Assembly: GCA_947474495.1 (NCBI GenBank)
Contig: CANJIM010000011.1
Location: 1-53,231 of the forward strand
DNA from: Rhodospirillaceae bacterium
Lineage (GTDB): Bacteria > Pseudomonadota > Alphaproteobacteria > SMXQ01
Direction of reading: 5' to 3'
DNA length: 53,231 nucleotides
The notes beneath the pieces were generated by a model, which saw only the letters and a program-made list of their open reading frames with translations, was not told the origin of the DNA and did no database searches. Every line of letters begins with the position of its first letter. Positions within the stretch are counted from its first letter, which is position 1. Made by a program: the position numbers and the translations under genes. Of the stretch, positions 27,338 through 35,077 are shown piece after piece.

Positions 27338-28408
27338 TTAATCCCTGGCGAGAAGCTCGGCGACCCGGTCCACCACGGGCTTCGGTGTCTGATAGACATG
27401 CTCGAGCATGGCGTTGAGCTTCGCGCCGCCCACCGGATTGACCTCCAGGTCCTGCTTGTCGCATTCGGCGACGAAGTCCTTGTCGAGCATCGTCTTGTCG
27501 AACGCGTCGCGCAGCGCTTTGACGCGATCGGCCGGCATGTTCGGCGGCGCCATCATCGGCCGCCCCATCACCTGCTGCACCAGCACCAGCTCGAGAATCT
27601 GGCGGTCGGCGTCGTTGCGCGCCAGATCGGTGATCAGCGGCAGGTCGGCCGGCAGGGTCGGATCCTTCTCGCTCGCCACCTGCATCAGCATCTTGACCGT
27701 GCCCGCCTTGAGCCAGGGCTCGATGCGGTTGCGGAAGGCCGACGACGAGCCGCCCGACGAATGGGCCACCACTTCACCGCGCTCCAGCGCCAGCAAGGCT
27801 TCCTGCGAACTCTTGTAGCCCTCGATGACCTTGAACTTTGTGCCGAACAGATTGTTCAGCAGGCGTGGATAGACGGAGGTGGCGGCGGCGCGGCCTGTGC
27901 TGCTGGCCGTCAGCTCGTAGGTCTTGAGATCGTCGAGCGTCTTGATCGGCGTGCTGGTCAACACCAGCATGATGCCGATTTCCTGCTGCGGCGTGCCGAT
28001 CCAATTGAACTTGGTCGCTTCGAACTTCACGCTCTTGTCGGCCGGATTGATCAGCGCCTCTATGGCTGCCGCGCGGCCGGTCATGCCGATCTCCGAGCCG
28101 TCCTTCGGTGCGATGCCATAGATGTAATTGGCGGCGATGAGGCCGCCGGCGCCCGGCATCTGCTGCACGACGAAGGTGGGATTGCCGGGGATATAGCGGC
28201 CCATGTAGCGGGTGATCACGCGGCTGTAGGCGTCGTATCCGCCGCCGCCCGCCGAGCCGAGAATGAACTTGATCTGCCGGCCCTTGTAGAACTGCTCGAC
28301 CGACTGCTGCGCGGCGGCCGCCCCGGCGCCGAGCGCCAGGCCGATCGCGGCCAACAACATGGCAGACAACAGCATCCGCGGCCCATGAAGGGCCTGTCTC
28401 ATCGCCAT
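27338..28408 (-). CDS. tctC: TctC-family periplasmic binding protein, copy 6
   Basis: 356 residues from the ATG at 28408 (GGGAG ribosome site 8 bases upstream; the frame is open further but not sensible). The signal peptide is about 1-37 (ending AAAAQQ). TctC loops appear as SAGGGGYDAYSR and QMPGAGG, and NMPADRVKALRDAF lies near 290. It is divergent from a LysR regulator across 187 bases that contain an inverted repeat, so it is a likely target of that regulator. It groups by eye with the copies at 2.8 and 18.8 kb. No membrane partner is adjacent. Confidence 0.9.
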   Translation of the reverse strand: MAMRQALHGPRMLLSAMLLAAIGLALGAGAAAAQQSVEQFYKGRQIKFILGSAGGGGYDAYSRVITRYMGRYIPGNPTFVVQQMPGAGGLIAANYIYGIAPKDGSEIGMTGRAAAIEALINPADKSVKFEATKFNWIGTPQQEIGIMLVLTSTPIKTLDDLKTYELTASSTGRAAATSVYPRLLNNLFGTKFKVIEGYKSSQEALLALERGEVVAHSSGGSSSAFRNRIEPWLKAGTVKMLMQVASEKDPTLPADLPLITDLARNDADRQILELVLVQQVMGRPMMAPPNMPADRVKALRDAFDKTMLDKDFVAECDKQDLEVNPVGGAKLNAMLEHVYQTPKPVVDRVAELLARD

Positions 28409-28524
28409 CGCGTTTACTCCCTGTTCGTGCCGGCGATCTGTCGCCGCCGGCTTGCCGTGAGTATCGAACGCCCCTTTCAGGCCCGTCAACGCCCCAGCCC
28501 GCACAGCTTCAACAGCCACATTCA

Positions 28525-28551
28525 AAATGCGAAAGAGTATCAGGCGCATTT
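28525..28551. promoter_or_regulatory. Inverted repeat in the tctC/lysR divergent region (candidate operator)
   Basis: A perfect 7-bp dyad AAATGCG-N13-CGCATTT lies in the 187-base gap between the divergent tctC and lysR genes. Position and symmetry fit a LysR-type regulator binding site, which typically controls both its own gene and the divergent target. A second short dyad (TGAGG-N4-CCTCA, 28574-28587) lies just before the lysR start. Confidence 0.5.
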
Positions 28552-28595
28552 AGACTAGACAGTATTGTTATATTGAGGCTATCCTCAGCCACATT

Positions 28596-29552
28596 ATGAC
28601 TATCAGACAACTTCGTTACTTCCTGCGCATCGTCGAACTGAAAAGCTTCAGCAAGGCGGCCGCATATCTCCATGTCGCCCAGCCCGCGCTCGGCCTGCAA
28701 ATCCGCAAGCTCGAGGAGGAATTGGGCGTCAAGCTGCTCAACCGCCACTCGCGCGGCGTGTCGGCCACCGAAGCCGGCCTGATCCTGCGCGACCATGCGC
28801 TGATCGTGCTGCGCCAGATCGAGCGCGCCAAGCTGCACCTGATCGACTTCGCCGGCCCGCCGCGCGGCAAGATCGCCGTCGGCGTCACCCCCACCGTCAA
28901 CCTGGTGCTGGCCAGCGCGCTCGTGCAGAAGTGCCGCGCCGAATTGCCCAACGTGTCCCTCAGCATCGTCGAGGGCATGAGCGAGAACCTCATGGAGTGG
29001 GTCGAGAACGACCGGCTCGACATGGCCTTCTCCTACAACCCTGCCGCCGTGCGCGGACTGGTTTGCGAGCCCATGCTGACCGAAGACCTCTGCCTCGTCG
29101 GCCCGCCGAACAGCGCGCTCGCCAAACCGTCGGCCAAGCGCGGTAAGAACAGCGGTCTCGACAGCATCGCCTTTGCGCAGATCGCCGAATTGCCGATGAT
29201 CCTGCCCTCGCCGCCGCATGGCCTGCGCAGCATCGTTGATGAAGTCGCCAACCAGCAGGAGCTTGAACTCAAGATCACGCTCGAGATCGATTCGGTGCCG
29301 GCGACGAAGGAATTGATCGAGAAGGATCTCGGCTACACCATCCTCGGCATGGGCGCGGTGAAGCGCGAAGTCGAAGACGGCCGCCTGACGGCACGCACCA
29401 TCACGGCGCCCAATCTGTCGCGCAACATGTTCCTCGCCTATTCGAGCAAGCGCCCATCATCGAAGGCGAGCAACGCAGTGCGCCAGATCATCCGCACCGT
29501 CGTGCAGGAAGGCATCGGCAGCGGCCAATGGTCGTGGCGCGCGGTCGAGTAA
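28596..29552 (+). CDS. LysR-family transcriptional regulator
   Basis: 318 residues: an N-terminal winged helix-turn-helix (about 1-60; FSKAAAYLHVAQPALGLQIRKLEEELGVKL contains the recognition helix) and a two-lobed periplasmic-binding-like effector domain (about 90-300). LysR proteins usually bind a pathway metabolite and activate a divergent gene; here that is tctC at 27.3-28.4 kb, so the effector may be the imported carboxylate or a product of it. It may also act on the downstream oxidase/bicupin genes. There is no evident ribosome site before the ATG, and a small dyad overlaps the leader. No close functional subgroup could be assigned. Confidence 0.92.
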   Translation: MTIRQLRYFLRIVELKSFSKAAAYLHVAQPALGLQIRKLEEELGVKLLNRHSRGVSATEAGLILRDHALIVLRQIERAKLHLIDFAGPPRGKIAVGVTPTVNLVLASALVQKCRAELPNVSLSIVEGMSENLMEWVENDRLDMAFSYNPAAVRGLVCEPMLTEDLCLVGPPNSALAKPSAKRGKNSGLDSIAFAQIAELPMILPSPPHGLRSIVDEVANQQELELKITLEIDSVPATKELIEKDLGYTILGMGAVKREVEDGRLTARTITAPNLSRNMFLAYSSKRPSSKASNAVRQIIRTVVQEGIGSGQWSWRAVE

Positions 29553-29675
29553 ACGCGGCGCCTAATTCACGCCATCGCGGCGCGCGTCGCTTGTCGAAAG
29601 CGCGCCCTTTGCGTTTCAGGACGATGCTTTAACTTCGCAGGACTATGCGCAGTGTGAGTGTCTCCACAGCAGTTA

Positions 29676-29708
29676 TTGCGAATGCTTCGCATCGATACTG
29701 CTTCGCAA
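29676..29708. promoter_or_regulatory. Inverted repeat TTGCGAA / TTCGCAA (candidate operator)
   Basis: Perfect 7-bp arms separated by 19 bases, with an additional inner TTCGC copy at 29685-29689. It sits in the AT-rich region upstream of the HDO oxidase. Function inferred from position only. Confidence 0.4.
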
Positions 29709-29721
29709 TCTCCATATATTG

Positions 29722-29747
29722 AAATCACTTAGATCGTAGTGTGATTT
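29722..29747. promoter_or_regulatory. Inverted repeat AAATCAC-N12-GTGATTT (candidate operator)
   Basis: A perfect 7-bp dyad with a 12-base spacer, about 140 bases upstream of the HDO oxidase start. It has the form expected for a dimeric regulator. It does not match the CRP/FNR consensus spacing. Confidence 0.45.
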
Positions 29748-29889
29748 TATGTTTGTAGATGGGTGGGCCCTCTTATATCTCTGACCCATCACCGGCGCCC
29801 GCCAGAAGGCGCCATGTTCCGAACGTCCCTGCTGCCGCTTACCCACCGGCCCGTCGTTCGACCCACTTCCAGAGATTTGGAGTAATCCC

Positions 29890-30657
29890 ATGCCCCGCGA
29901 TCCGAAGGCCACTGGCGTCTTGAAAGACCTCGACCAGGTCGTCGAAGACTTCATGAACAACACGCGCTTCTTCCACGAGCCCTTCAACGAAGGCCGTGCG
30001 CAGATGTTCGTCTACCAGCATCGCCAGAACACCCGCTATCGCAACTCGGTGCTCAAGCTGAAGGTCGCGACGAACTGCCCGGACTGGGAAACTCGTCTGC
30101 GCGTCATCGGCGCCGCCGCTGAAGAGATCATCGCCGACGACGAGCACGGCGGCGGTTTGCCGCATTGGCAGATCCTGGAAAACCTGGGCCTGGCCGCCGG
30201 CATGTCGAAGGCGAAGATCCGCGCCGCGACCCCGCTGAAGTCCACCCAGCTCGCCTGGAACGCCTGGCACGGCCTGATGGACAACAAGCATTGGCTGCTC
30301 GGTCTGGTCGCCAACGTCGTCGCCGAACGCGCCAACATTTCCGGCTACGGCAAGGGCGGCGAGCTTAAGAAGCACGGCTGGTTCGGCCATGAGCGTCTGC
30401 GCTGGAAGAAGACCCTCGGCCTGCCCGACGACAAGCTGGGCTTCTTCAAGCTTCACGAAGTCGCCGACGAGGTCCACTCCGACCTCGGCTGGAAGAACGT
30501 CAGCAAGTTCGCCAAGGAACTGCGCATGGAGTCCGAGGTCGTCGAAGCCGGCCGTCAGAACCTGGCCGTTTGGGAGCATTATCTCAACGGGATCGGCGAC
30601 GCCGGCGACATCCTGAACAAGGAGTTGAAGCGTTCGGGTCGCAAAGCCACCAAATAG
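29890..30657 (+). CDS. Haem-oxygenase-like diiron oxidase (HDO), predicted
   Basis: A 255-residue, mostly helical cytoplasmic protein of the TenA/PqqC/HDO fold. The metal-ligand pattern of diiron HDO enzymes (such as CADD and UndA) is present: E79-x6-H86, E146, then H189-x3-D193-x2-H196 in LHEVADEVHSD. TenA and PqqC, which lack metal, do not carry this set, so I infer a dinuclear iron oxidase that activates O2. Known HDOs cleave C-C bonds of amino acids or fatty acids or make N-oxides; the substrate here is unknown. The gene has a GGAG ribosome site and is followed by two bicupins and an EutA-like gene in the same direction. A catabolic or cofactor-forming role is possible. Confidence 0.75.
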   Translation: MPRDPKATGVLKDLDQVVEDFMNNTRFFHEPFNEGRAQMFVYQHRQNTRYRNSVLKLKVATNCPDWETRLRVIGAAAEEIIADDEHGGGLPHWQILENLGLAAGMSKAKIRAATPLKSTQLAWNAWHGLMDNKHWLLGLVANVVAERANISGYGKGGELKKHGWFGHERLRWKKTLGLPDDKLGFFKLHEVADEVHSDLGWKNVSKFAKELRMESEVVEAGRQNLAVWEHYLNGIGDAGDILNKELKRSGRKATK

Positions 30658-30727
30658 CGGGGCGCTGCCATAGCAAAATGGCTTGGGCGGCAATAAAATT
30701 GCGCCTTACTTGAGCACTTTTGTATAG

Positions 30728-30769
30728 AACCGCATGTGCTAAATTCGCTATAGCACATGCGGTTTTTTT
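30728..30769 (+). terminator. Terminator-like hairpin directly upstream of bicupin 1
   Basis: A perfect 14-bp inverted repeat (AACCGCATGTGCTA / TAGCACATGCGGTT) with a 9-base loop is followed by a T run, a textbook rho-independent terminator. It ends only 18 bases before the bicupin ATG and immediately before its ribosome site. It may end the oxidase transcript, act as an attenuator in the bicupin leader, or both. Confidence 0.85.
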
Positions 30770-30786
30770 ATTTCGGAGACTCGAAT

Positions 30787-31908
30787 ATGAGCCAGACAGC
30801 CAACGCCGACCTGAAGTTCCTGCTCGACCCCTACGGCGATTGGGCGAAGGACGAGGGCGTGCCGATCATCGAGGCGCTGAGCCTCGATCTGTTCGATGTC
30901 GAGACCAAGCCCTGGGCGCGCTTCGGTACCAACGGCGCCATCGTGCATCTCGATGGCCGCGGCGACTTCACCTCGATGTTCGTGATCGACCTATTGCCGG
31001 GCGGCAAGTCCGCGCCGCAGAAACACATGTTCGAAGCCGTCGTCTATGTCATCGAGGGTAACGGCTCGACCGTCGTCGAGACTTCGGACGGCCGCAAGCA
31101 CACCTTCGAATGGCAGCCGAAAAGCCTGTTCGCCCTGCCGCTGAACGCGAAGTACCAGCACTTCAACGGTTCTGGCAAGGAACGTGCCCGCCTGTCGGTG
31201 GTGAACAACATGCCGATCATGATGAATCTGTTTCACAACAACGATTTCATCTTCGCCAACGATTTCCAGTTCACCGACCGCGAGAGCGGCGACAACTATT
31301 TCGCCGGCGAAGGCGAGTTCATCCCGGTCCGTCCAGGCCGCAACATGTGGGAGACGAATTTCGTCCCCGATCTCTCTGGTTTCGAGTTGAAGACCTGGGA
31401 CGCGCGCGGCAAGGGCTCGTCGAACATGAAGTTCATCCTGGCCGACGGTACGATGCATGCCCACTCGTCGGAAATGCCGGTCGGCACCTACAAGAAGGGC
31501 CACCGCCACGGTCCGGACTTCTACGTTTACACCGTGCATGGCACCGGCTACTCGCTCTGCTGGATGCCGGGGGACAAGGACTTCAAGCGCATCGACTGGA
31601 AGCACGGCGTCGTGTTCGTGCCGACGGAAGGCCTATTCCATCAGCACTTCAACACCAACCCGACCCCGGCGCGTTACCTCGCGATCGCACTCGGCTCGAT
31701 GCGTTATCCCTTCACCGACAGCAAGCGTAAGCTGTTCAGCGGCGGCGTCGACACGTCGGTCGAAAAGGGCGGCAACCAGATCGAGTTCGAGCACCAGGAC
31801 AAGCGCATCCACGGGATCTATCTCACGGAGCTCAAGAAGAACGGCGTGAAGTCGAATATGGCCGACCAGATCGACGAATCGCAGTACGGCGACCTGCTGG
31901 TGAAGTAA
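30787..31908 (+). CDS. Bicupin protein 1
   Basis: 373 residues with two cupin barrels. The N-terminal barrel (about 45-140) has H80, E83 and H125 as metal-site candidates (APQKHMFEAV, YQHFNGSG). The C-terminal barrel (about 205-305) has H239 and H241 in GHRHGPDF and H285/H287 in FHQHFNTNP. The start is the ATG at 30787, with GGAGA ahead; an upstream in-frame ATG lies inside the terminator-like hairpin. Such two-domain cupins include gentisate-type ring-cleaving dioxygenases, but I do not see enough to name the reaction. It is a close paralogue of the next gene. Its own terminator follows. No signal peptide; cytoplasmic. Confidence 0.82.
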   Translation: MSQTANADLKFLLDPYGDWAKDEGVPIIEALSLDLFDVETKPWARFGTNGAIVHLDGRGDFTSMFVIDLLPGGKSAPQKHMFEAVVYVIEGNGSTVVETSDGRKHTFEWQPKSLFALPLNAKYQHFNGSGKERARLSVVNNMPIMMNLFHNNDFIFANDFQFTDRESGDNYFAGEGEFIPVRPGRNMWETNFVPDLSGFELKTWDARGKGSSNMKFILADGTMHAHSSEMPVGTYKKGHRHGPDFYVYTVHGTGYSLCWMPGDKDFKRIDWKHGVVFVPTEGLFHQHFNTNPTPARYLAIALGSMRYPFTDSKRKLFSGGVDTSVEKGGNQIEFEHQDKRIHGIYLTELKKNGVKSNMADQIDESQYGDLLVK

Positions 31909-31932
31909 TTCGCCGCTTCGCCTCATCTCTAC

Positions 31933-31969
31933 AAACGGCCGGACTGAAAAGTCCGGCCGTTTTGCTTTT
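31933..31969 (+). terminator. Rho-independent terminator after bicupin 1
   Basis: A 12-bp perfect stem AAACGGCCGGAC / GTCCGGCCGTTT with a 6-base loop and a T-rich tail, 25 bases past the stop. Confidence 0.88.
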
Positions 31970-32146
31970 AACAGTCGAAAAGACCACAGAATAACGATAA
32001 TAACGGCAAGGCAGGGTCGATAAGGCCCGCCGCACAGGGACGAAACGCGGAGATGGGTGACGCTCGAAGAGCGCCCTTCCCTGCATTGGCATGTACAGCG
32101 ATGGCCGGCCGATCAACGCGCCGCCGCGCCCGTTGGGAGGATGACG

Positions 32147-33277
32147 ATGCCGGACGACTTGAAGGGCATGCCGAGCGACCCCGCTAAGAAATTTCTGCTC
32201 GATCCCTACCTCGACTGGACCAAGAGCGAAGGCTTGCCGGTCTATGAGGACTTCGGCCTCGACGCCTTCGACTGCTCGACGCGGCCGTGGGCCCGCTTTG
32301 ACGCCAAGGGCGCCTTCCTGCATGTCGCGGGACGCGGCGACTTCGTGTCCTGCTTCGCCCTCGAATTGGATCCCGGCCGCAAGACGGCGCCGATGAAGCA
32401 TCTCTTCGAGGCAGTGTCCTACGTCATCGACGGCCACGGCTCGACGACGGTGTGGACGCCCGATGGACGCAAGCACACCTTCGAGTGGGGGCCGAAGAGC
32501 ATGTTCGCCATCCCGCTAAACTGCCGCTATCAGCATTTCAATGGCTCGGGCCGCGAACGCGCGCTGATCACTTGCACGCATGACCTGCCGCTGGTGATGA
32601 ACCTGTTCCACAATCACCAGTTCGTCTTCGATAATCCGTTCGTCTTTGCCGATCGCGTCGGCGATCCGAAATATTTCGACGGTGATGGCGACTTCATCGA
32701 AATGCGTCCGGGCCGGCATATGTGGGAGACGAATTTCGTCCCCGATCTCACCGCCCTCGAATTGAAAACCTGGGACGCGCGCGGCAAGGGCTCCGCCAAC
32801 ATCTGCTTCATCCTGGCCGACGGCACCATGCACGCCCACATCTCGCAAATTCCGACGGCGCGCTACAAGAAGGGCCACCGCCATATGAACGGCGTGCATA
32901 TCTTCGCCGTCAACGGCTCGGGCTACACGCTGGTCTGGTACGAGGGCGACAAGGACTTCAAGCAGATCCCCTGGCGCCACGGCATCATCTATGCGCCGGC
33001 CTTCTGGATGTTCCATCAACATTTCAACACCGCGCCGGAGCCGGCCCGTTACATGGCGATCGCCGTCGGCAGCCGGCGCTATCCCTTTACCGAAATGCGC
33101 CGCAAGGGTGTCGAAGGCGCGGTCGACACCAGCATTGCCGAGGGCGGCCGTCAGGTCGAATACGAGGACCAGGATCCGCGCATCCATCCGATTTGGCTCG
33201 CCGAGATCGCCAAGACCGGCGTGACCTCCCAGATGGGCGATATTTTCGATGAAAATGGCCATGTTCGGCGATCTTAA
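32147..33277 (+). CDS. Bicupin protein 2
   Basis: 376 residues, a paralogue of bicupin 1 over its whole length (shared FLLDPYxDW, RPGRxMWETNFVPDL, ELKTWDARGKGS and FHQHFNT segments). Candidate metal residues are H85, E88 and H130 in the first barrel and H244, H246, H290 and H292 in the second. The start is the ATG at 32147, 6 bases after GGAGG; an ATG six bases earlier overlaps that site. It lies 187 bases upstream of the EutA-like gene, without a terminator between them. The two bicupins may form a heteromer or act on different substrates; the reaction is unknown. Confidence 0.82.
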   Translation: MPDDLKGMPSDPAKKFLLDPYLDWTKSEGLPVYEDFGLDAFDCSTRPWARFDAKGAFLHVAGRGDFVSCFALELDPGRKTAPMKHLFEAVSYVIDGHGSTTVWTPDGRKHTFEWGPKSMFAIPLNCRYQHFNGSGRERALITCTHDLPLVMNLFHNHQFVFDNPFVFADRVGDPKYFDGDGDFIEMRPGRHMWETNFVPDLTALELKTWDARGKGSANICFILADGTMHAHISQIPTARYKKGHRHMNGVHIFAVNGSGYTLVWYEGDKDFKQIPWRHGIIYAPAFWMFHQHFNTAPEPARYMAIAVGSRRYPFTEMRRKGVEGAVDTSIAEGGRQVEYEDQDPRIHPIWLAEIAKTGVTSQMGDIFDENGHVRRS

Positions 33278-33464
33278 GAAGGCCCTTTTCAGAGCTGTCG
33301 TCGCGGCCCATTTCTGTCTCCGAAACCGTTGCCAATCCTGGCTTTCCAGCCGTTGCGGGGCATCGGGCTATCCTCTATGGTCCGGCCACTGCCTGAGCGC
33401 CGTTTTGGCCGCTCTTGCCGACCAATTTCCGCCAAAGTTATTCCGCTAAGCGAAATGGGTAATC

Positions 33465-35027
33465 ATGAAGAACGTAGATGAAGAAGAGCTGATCATGCAC
33501 GACCTAGACTTCGACCACGGCCATATGACCCCCGAGCAACAGCAGGCGGTCGCCGACGTCATCTGGGCGGCCGATAACGTCGAGCTCAAGACTGTCGGCG
33601 TCGACATCGGCTCCTCGACCTCGCATCTGATGTTCTCGCGCGTGCACCTGCAGCGCCTGACCACGGCGCTATCCAGCCGCTTTGTGGTCGTCGGCCGCGA
33701 AGTGCTGTGGCGCTCGCCCATTCTGCTGACGCCCTACAAACTGGACGATAACACCATCGACGTCGCGCAACTCTCGTCGTTCATCGACGGCGCCTACAAG
33801 GAAGCCGGCCTGACGCGCGATGATATCGATTCGGGCGCGGTCATCCTCACCGGCGAAGCGCTCAAGCGCAACAACGCCGAGGCGATCACCCATCTGTTCG
33901 CCGGTGAGACCGGCAAGTTCGTCACTGCGTCCGCCGGTCACCATCTTGAATGCGCCATGGCCGCGAACGGCTCGGGCGCGGTTGCCCTGTCGCGCCGCGA
34001 GAAGGCTTGCATCCTCAATATCGACATCGGCGGCGGCACCACCAAGCTCGGCCTCGTCGAAAAGGGCCAGTTGCTGCAGACCACCGCTTTCGAAGTCGGC
34101 GGCCGCCTCATCGCGTTCGACGCCGAAGGCCGCATGGTCCGCATCGAAGGCCCGGCGATCAAGCATGCCGCGCAGGCCGGCATCACCCTGAAGAAGGGCG
34201 AGAAGCTCAGCGACGACGAAAAGACCAAAATCTGCGACGTCATGGCCGACGTCCTGGTCGCCCATGTGATGCAGACGGACGCCACCGGCCACGCCAAGGA
34301 CATGCTGGTGACCGAACCGCTGCCGAAGGACCCGGTGCCGGTCGGCATTACCTTCTCCGGCGGCGTGTCGGAATTCATCTACGGCCGCGAGACCAACGAT
34401 TATGGCGATCTCGGCAAGTTCCTCGCCGACGCCATCGTGCGCCGTCTCAAGTCGAAAAAGATTCCCTATAAAATTTACGATCCGGGCGCCGGCATTCGCG
34501 CCACCGTGATCGGCGCCTCGCAGTTCTCCGTGCAGGTTTCGGGCAACACCATTTCGATCACCAATCAAGACGCGCTGCCGCTGCGCAACGTGCCGGTGCT
34601 GTCGCCCAAGGTATCCCTCGCCACCGACGAAATTTCTGCCAAGGACGTCAAAGAGGCCATTCTCAAGGCCTTCACTCGCTTCGACTTCAAGGAAGGCGAG
34701 ATCGCCATCGCCCTGTCGCTGCGCTGGGAGGGCGATCCTCTGCACGCCCGCATCAAGGCCGTCGCCGATGGCATCGTTGCCGCCCTGCCCAAGACGGCAG
34801 CCGGTGCCCAGCCCCTGGTGCTGATGCTCGACGGCGACATCGGCAAGACACTCGGCGTCGTGCTGAAGCGGGAATGCGACGTGAAGGCTGACATCATTTC
34901 GGTCGATGGCGTCTCGCTCAAAGAATTCGACTATGTCGATATCGGCGAGATGATCCGCCCGACCAACGTCGTGCCGCTGGTCATCAAGTCACTGCTATTC
35001 TCCAGCCCCGGCGTCTTGAAGAAATAG
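33465..35027 (+). CDS. eutA: EutA-like ethanolamine ammonia-lyase reactivase homologue
   Basis: EutA is an actin/Hsp70-fold ATPase that removes damaged adenosylcobalamin from ethanolamine ammonia-lyase. This 520-residue protein matches it along its length: the phosphate-1 loop VGVDIGSSTSHLMFSR (45-60), LWRSPILLTPY, SGAVILTGEALKRNNAEA, SAGHHLECAMAANGSGA, the phosphate-2 loop LNIDIGGGTTKLG and TFSGGVSEF. An N-terminal extension of about 40 residues and a long C-terminal part make it longer than E. coli EutA (about 467). ATG at 33495, with a better ribosome site, is an alternative start. No eutB, eutC or other B12 enzyme is in the window, so the client is unknown. Confidence 0.85.
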   Translation: MKNVDEEELIMHDLDFDHGHMTPEQQQAVADVIWAADNVELKTVGVDIGSSTSHLMFSRVHLQRLTTALSSRFVVVGREVLWRSPILLTPYKLDDNTIDVAQLSSFIDGAYKEAGLTRDDIDSGAVILTGEALKRNNAEAITHLFAGETGKFVTASAGHHLECAMAANGSGAVALSRREKACILNIDIGGGTTKLGLVEKGQLLQTTAFEVGGRLIAFDAEGRMVRIEGPAIKHAAQAGITLKKGEKLSDDEKTKICDVMADVLVAHVMQTDATGHAKDMLVTEPLPKDPVPVGITFSGGVSEFIYGRETNDYGDLGKFLADAIVRRLKSKKIPYKIYDPGAGIRATVIGASQFSVQVSGNTISITNQDALPLRNVPVLSPKVSLATDEISAKDVKEAILKAFTRFDFKEGEIAIALSLRWEGDPLHARIKAVADGIVAALPKTAAGAQPLVLMLDGDIGKTLGVVLKRECDVKADIISVDGVSLKEFDYVDIGEMIRPTNVVPLVIKSLLFSSPGVLKK

Positions 35028-35077
35028 GTAACGAGCGCATCGAGGCGTGGAAACGGCTTCACAAGAGTAAGACGAGC

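Larger units (their letters stand above)
29553..29889. other. Regulatory intergenic region upstream of the HDO oxidase
   Basis: About 340 bases, noticeably more AT-rich around 29.63-29.78 kb than the flanks, with no credible gene. It contains two inverted repeats (listed separately) and a GGAG ribosome site 7 bases before the oxidase ATG, so it is probably the promoter region of the oxidase/bicupin genes. Confidence 0.5.

Noticed and set aside
29890-30657. TenA thiaminase or PqqC assignment for the 255-residue protein
   Set aside because: Those enzymes lack the E-x6-H / E / H-x3-D-x2-H metal set visible here, and no thiamine or PQQ genes are nearby.
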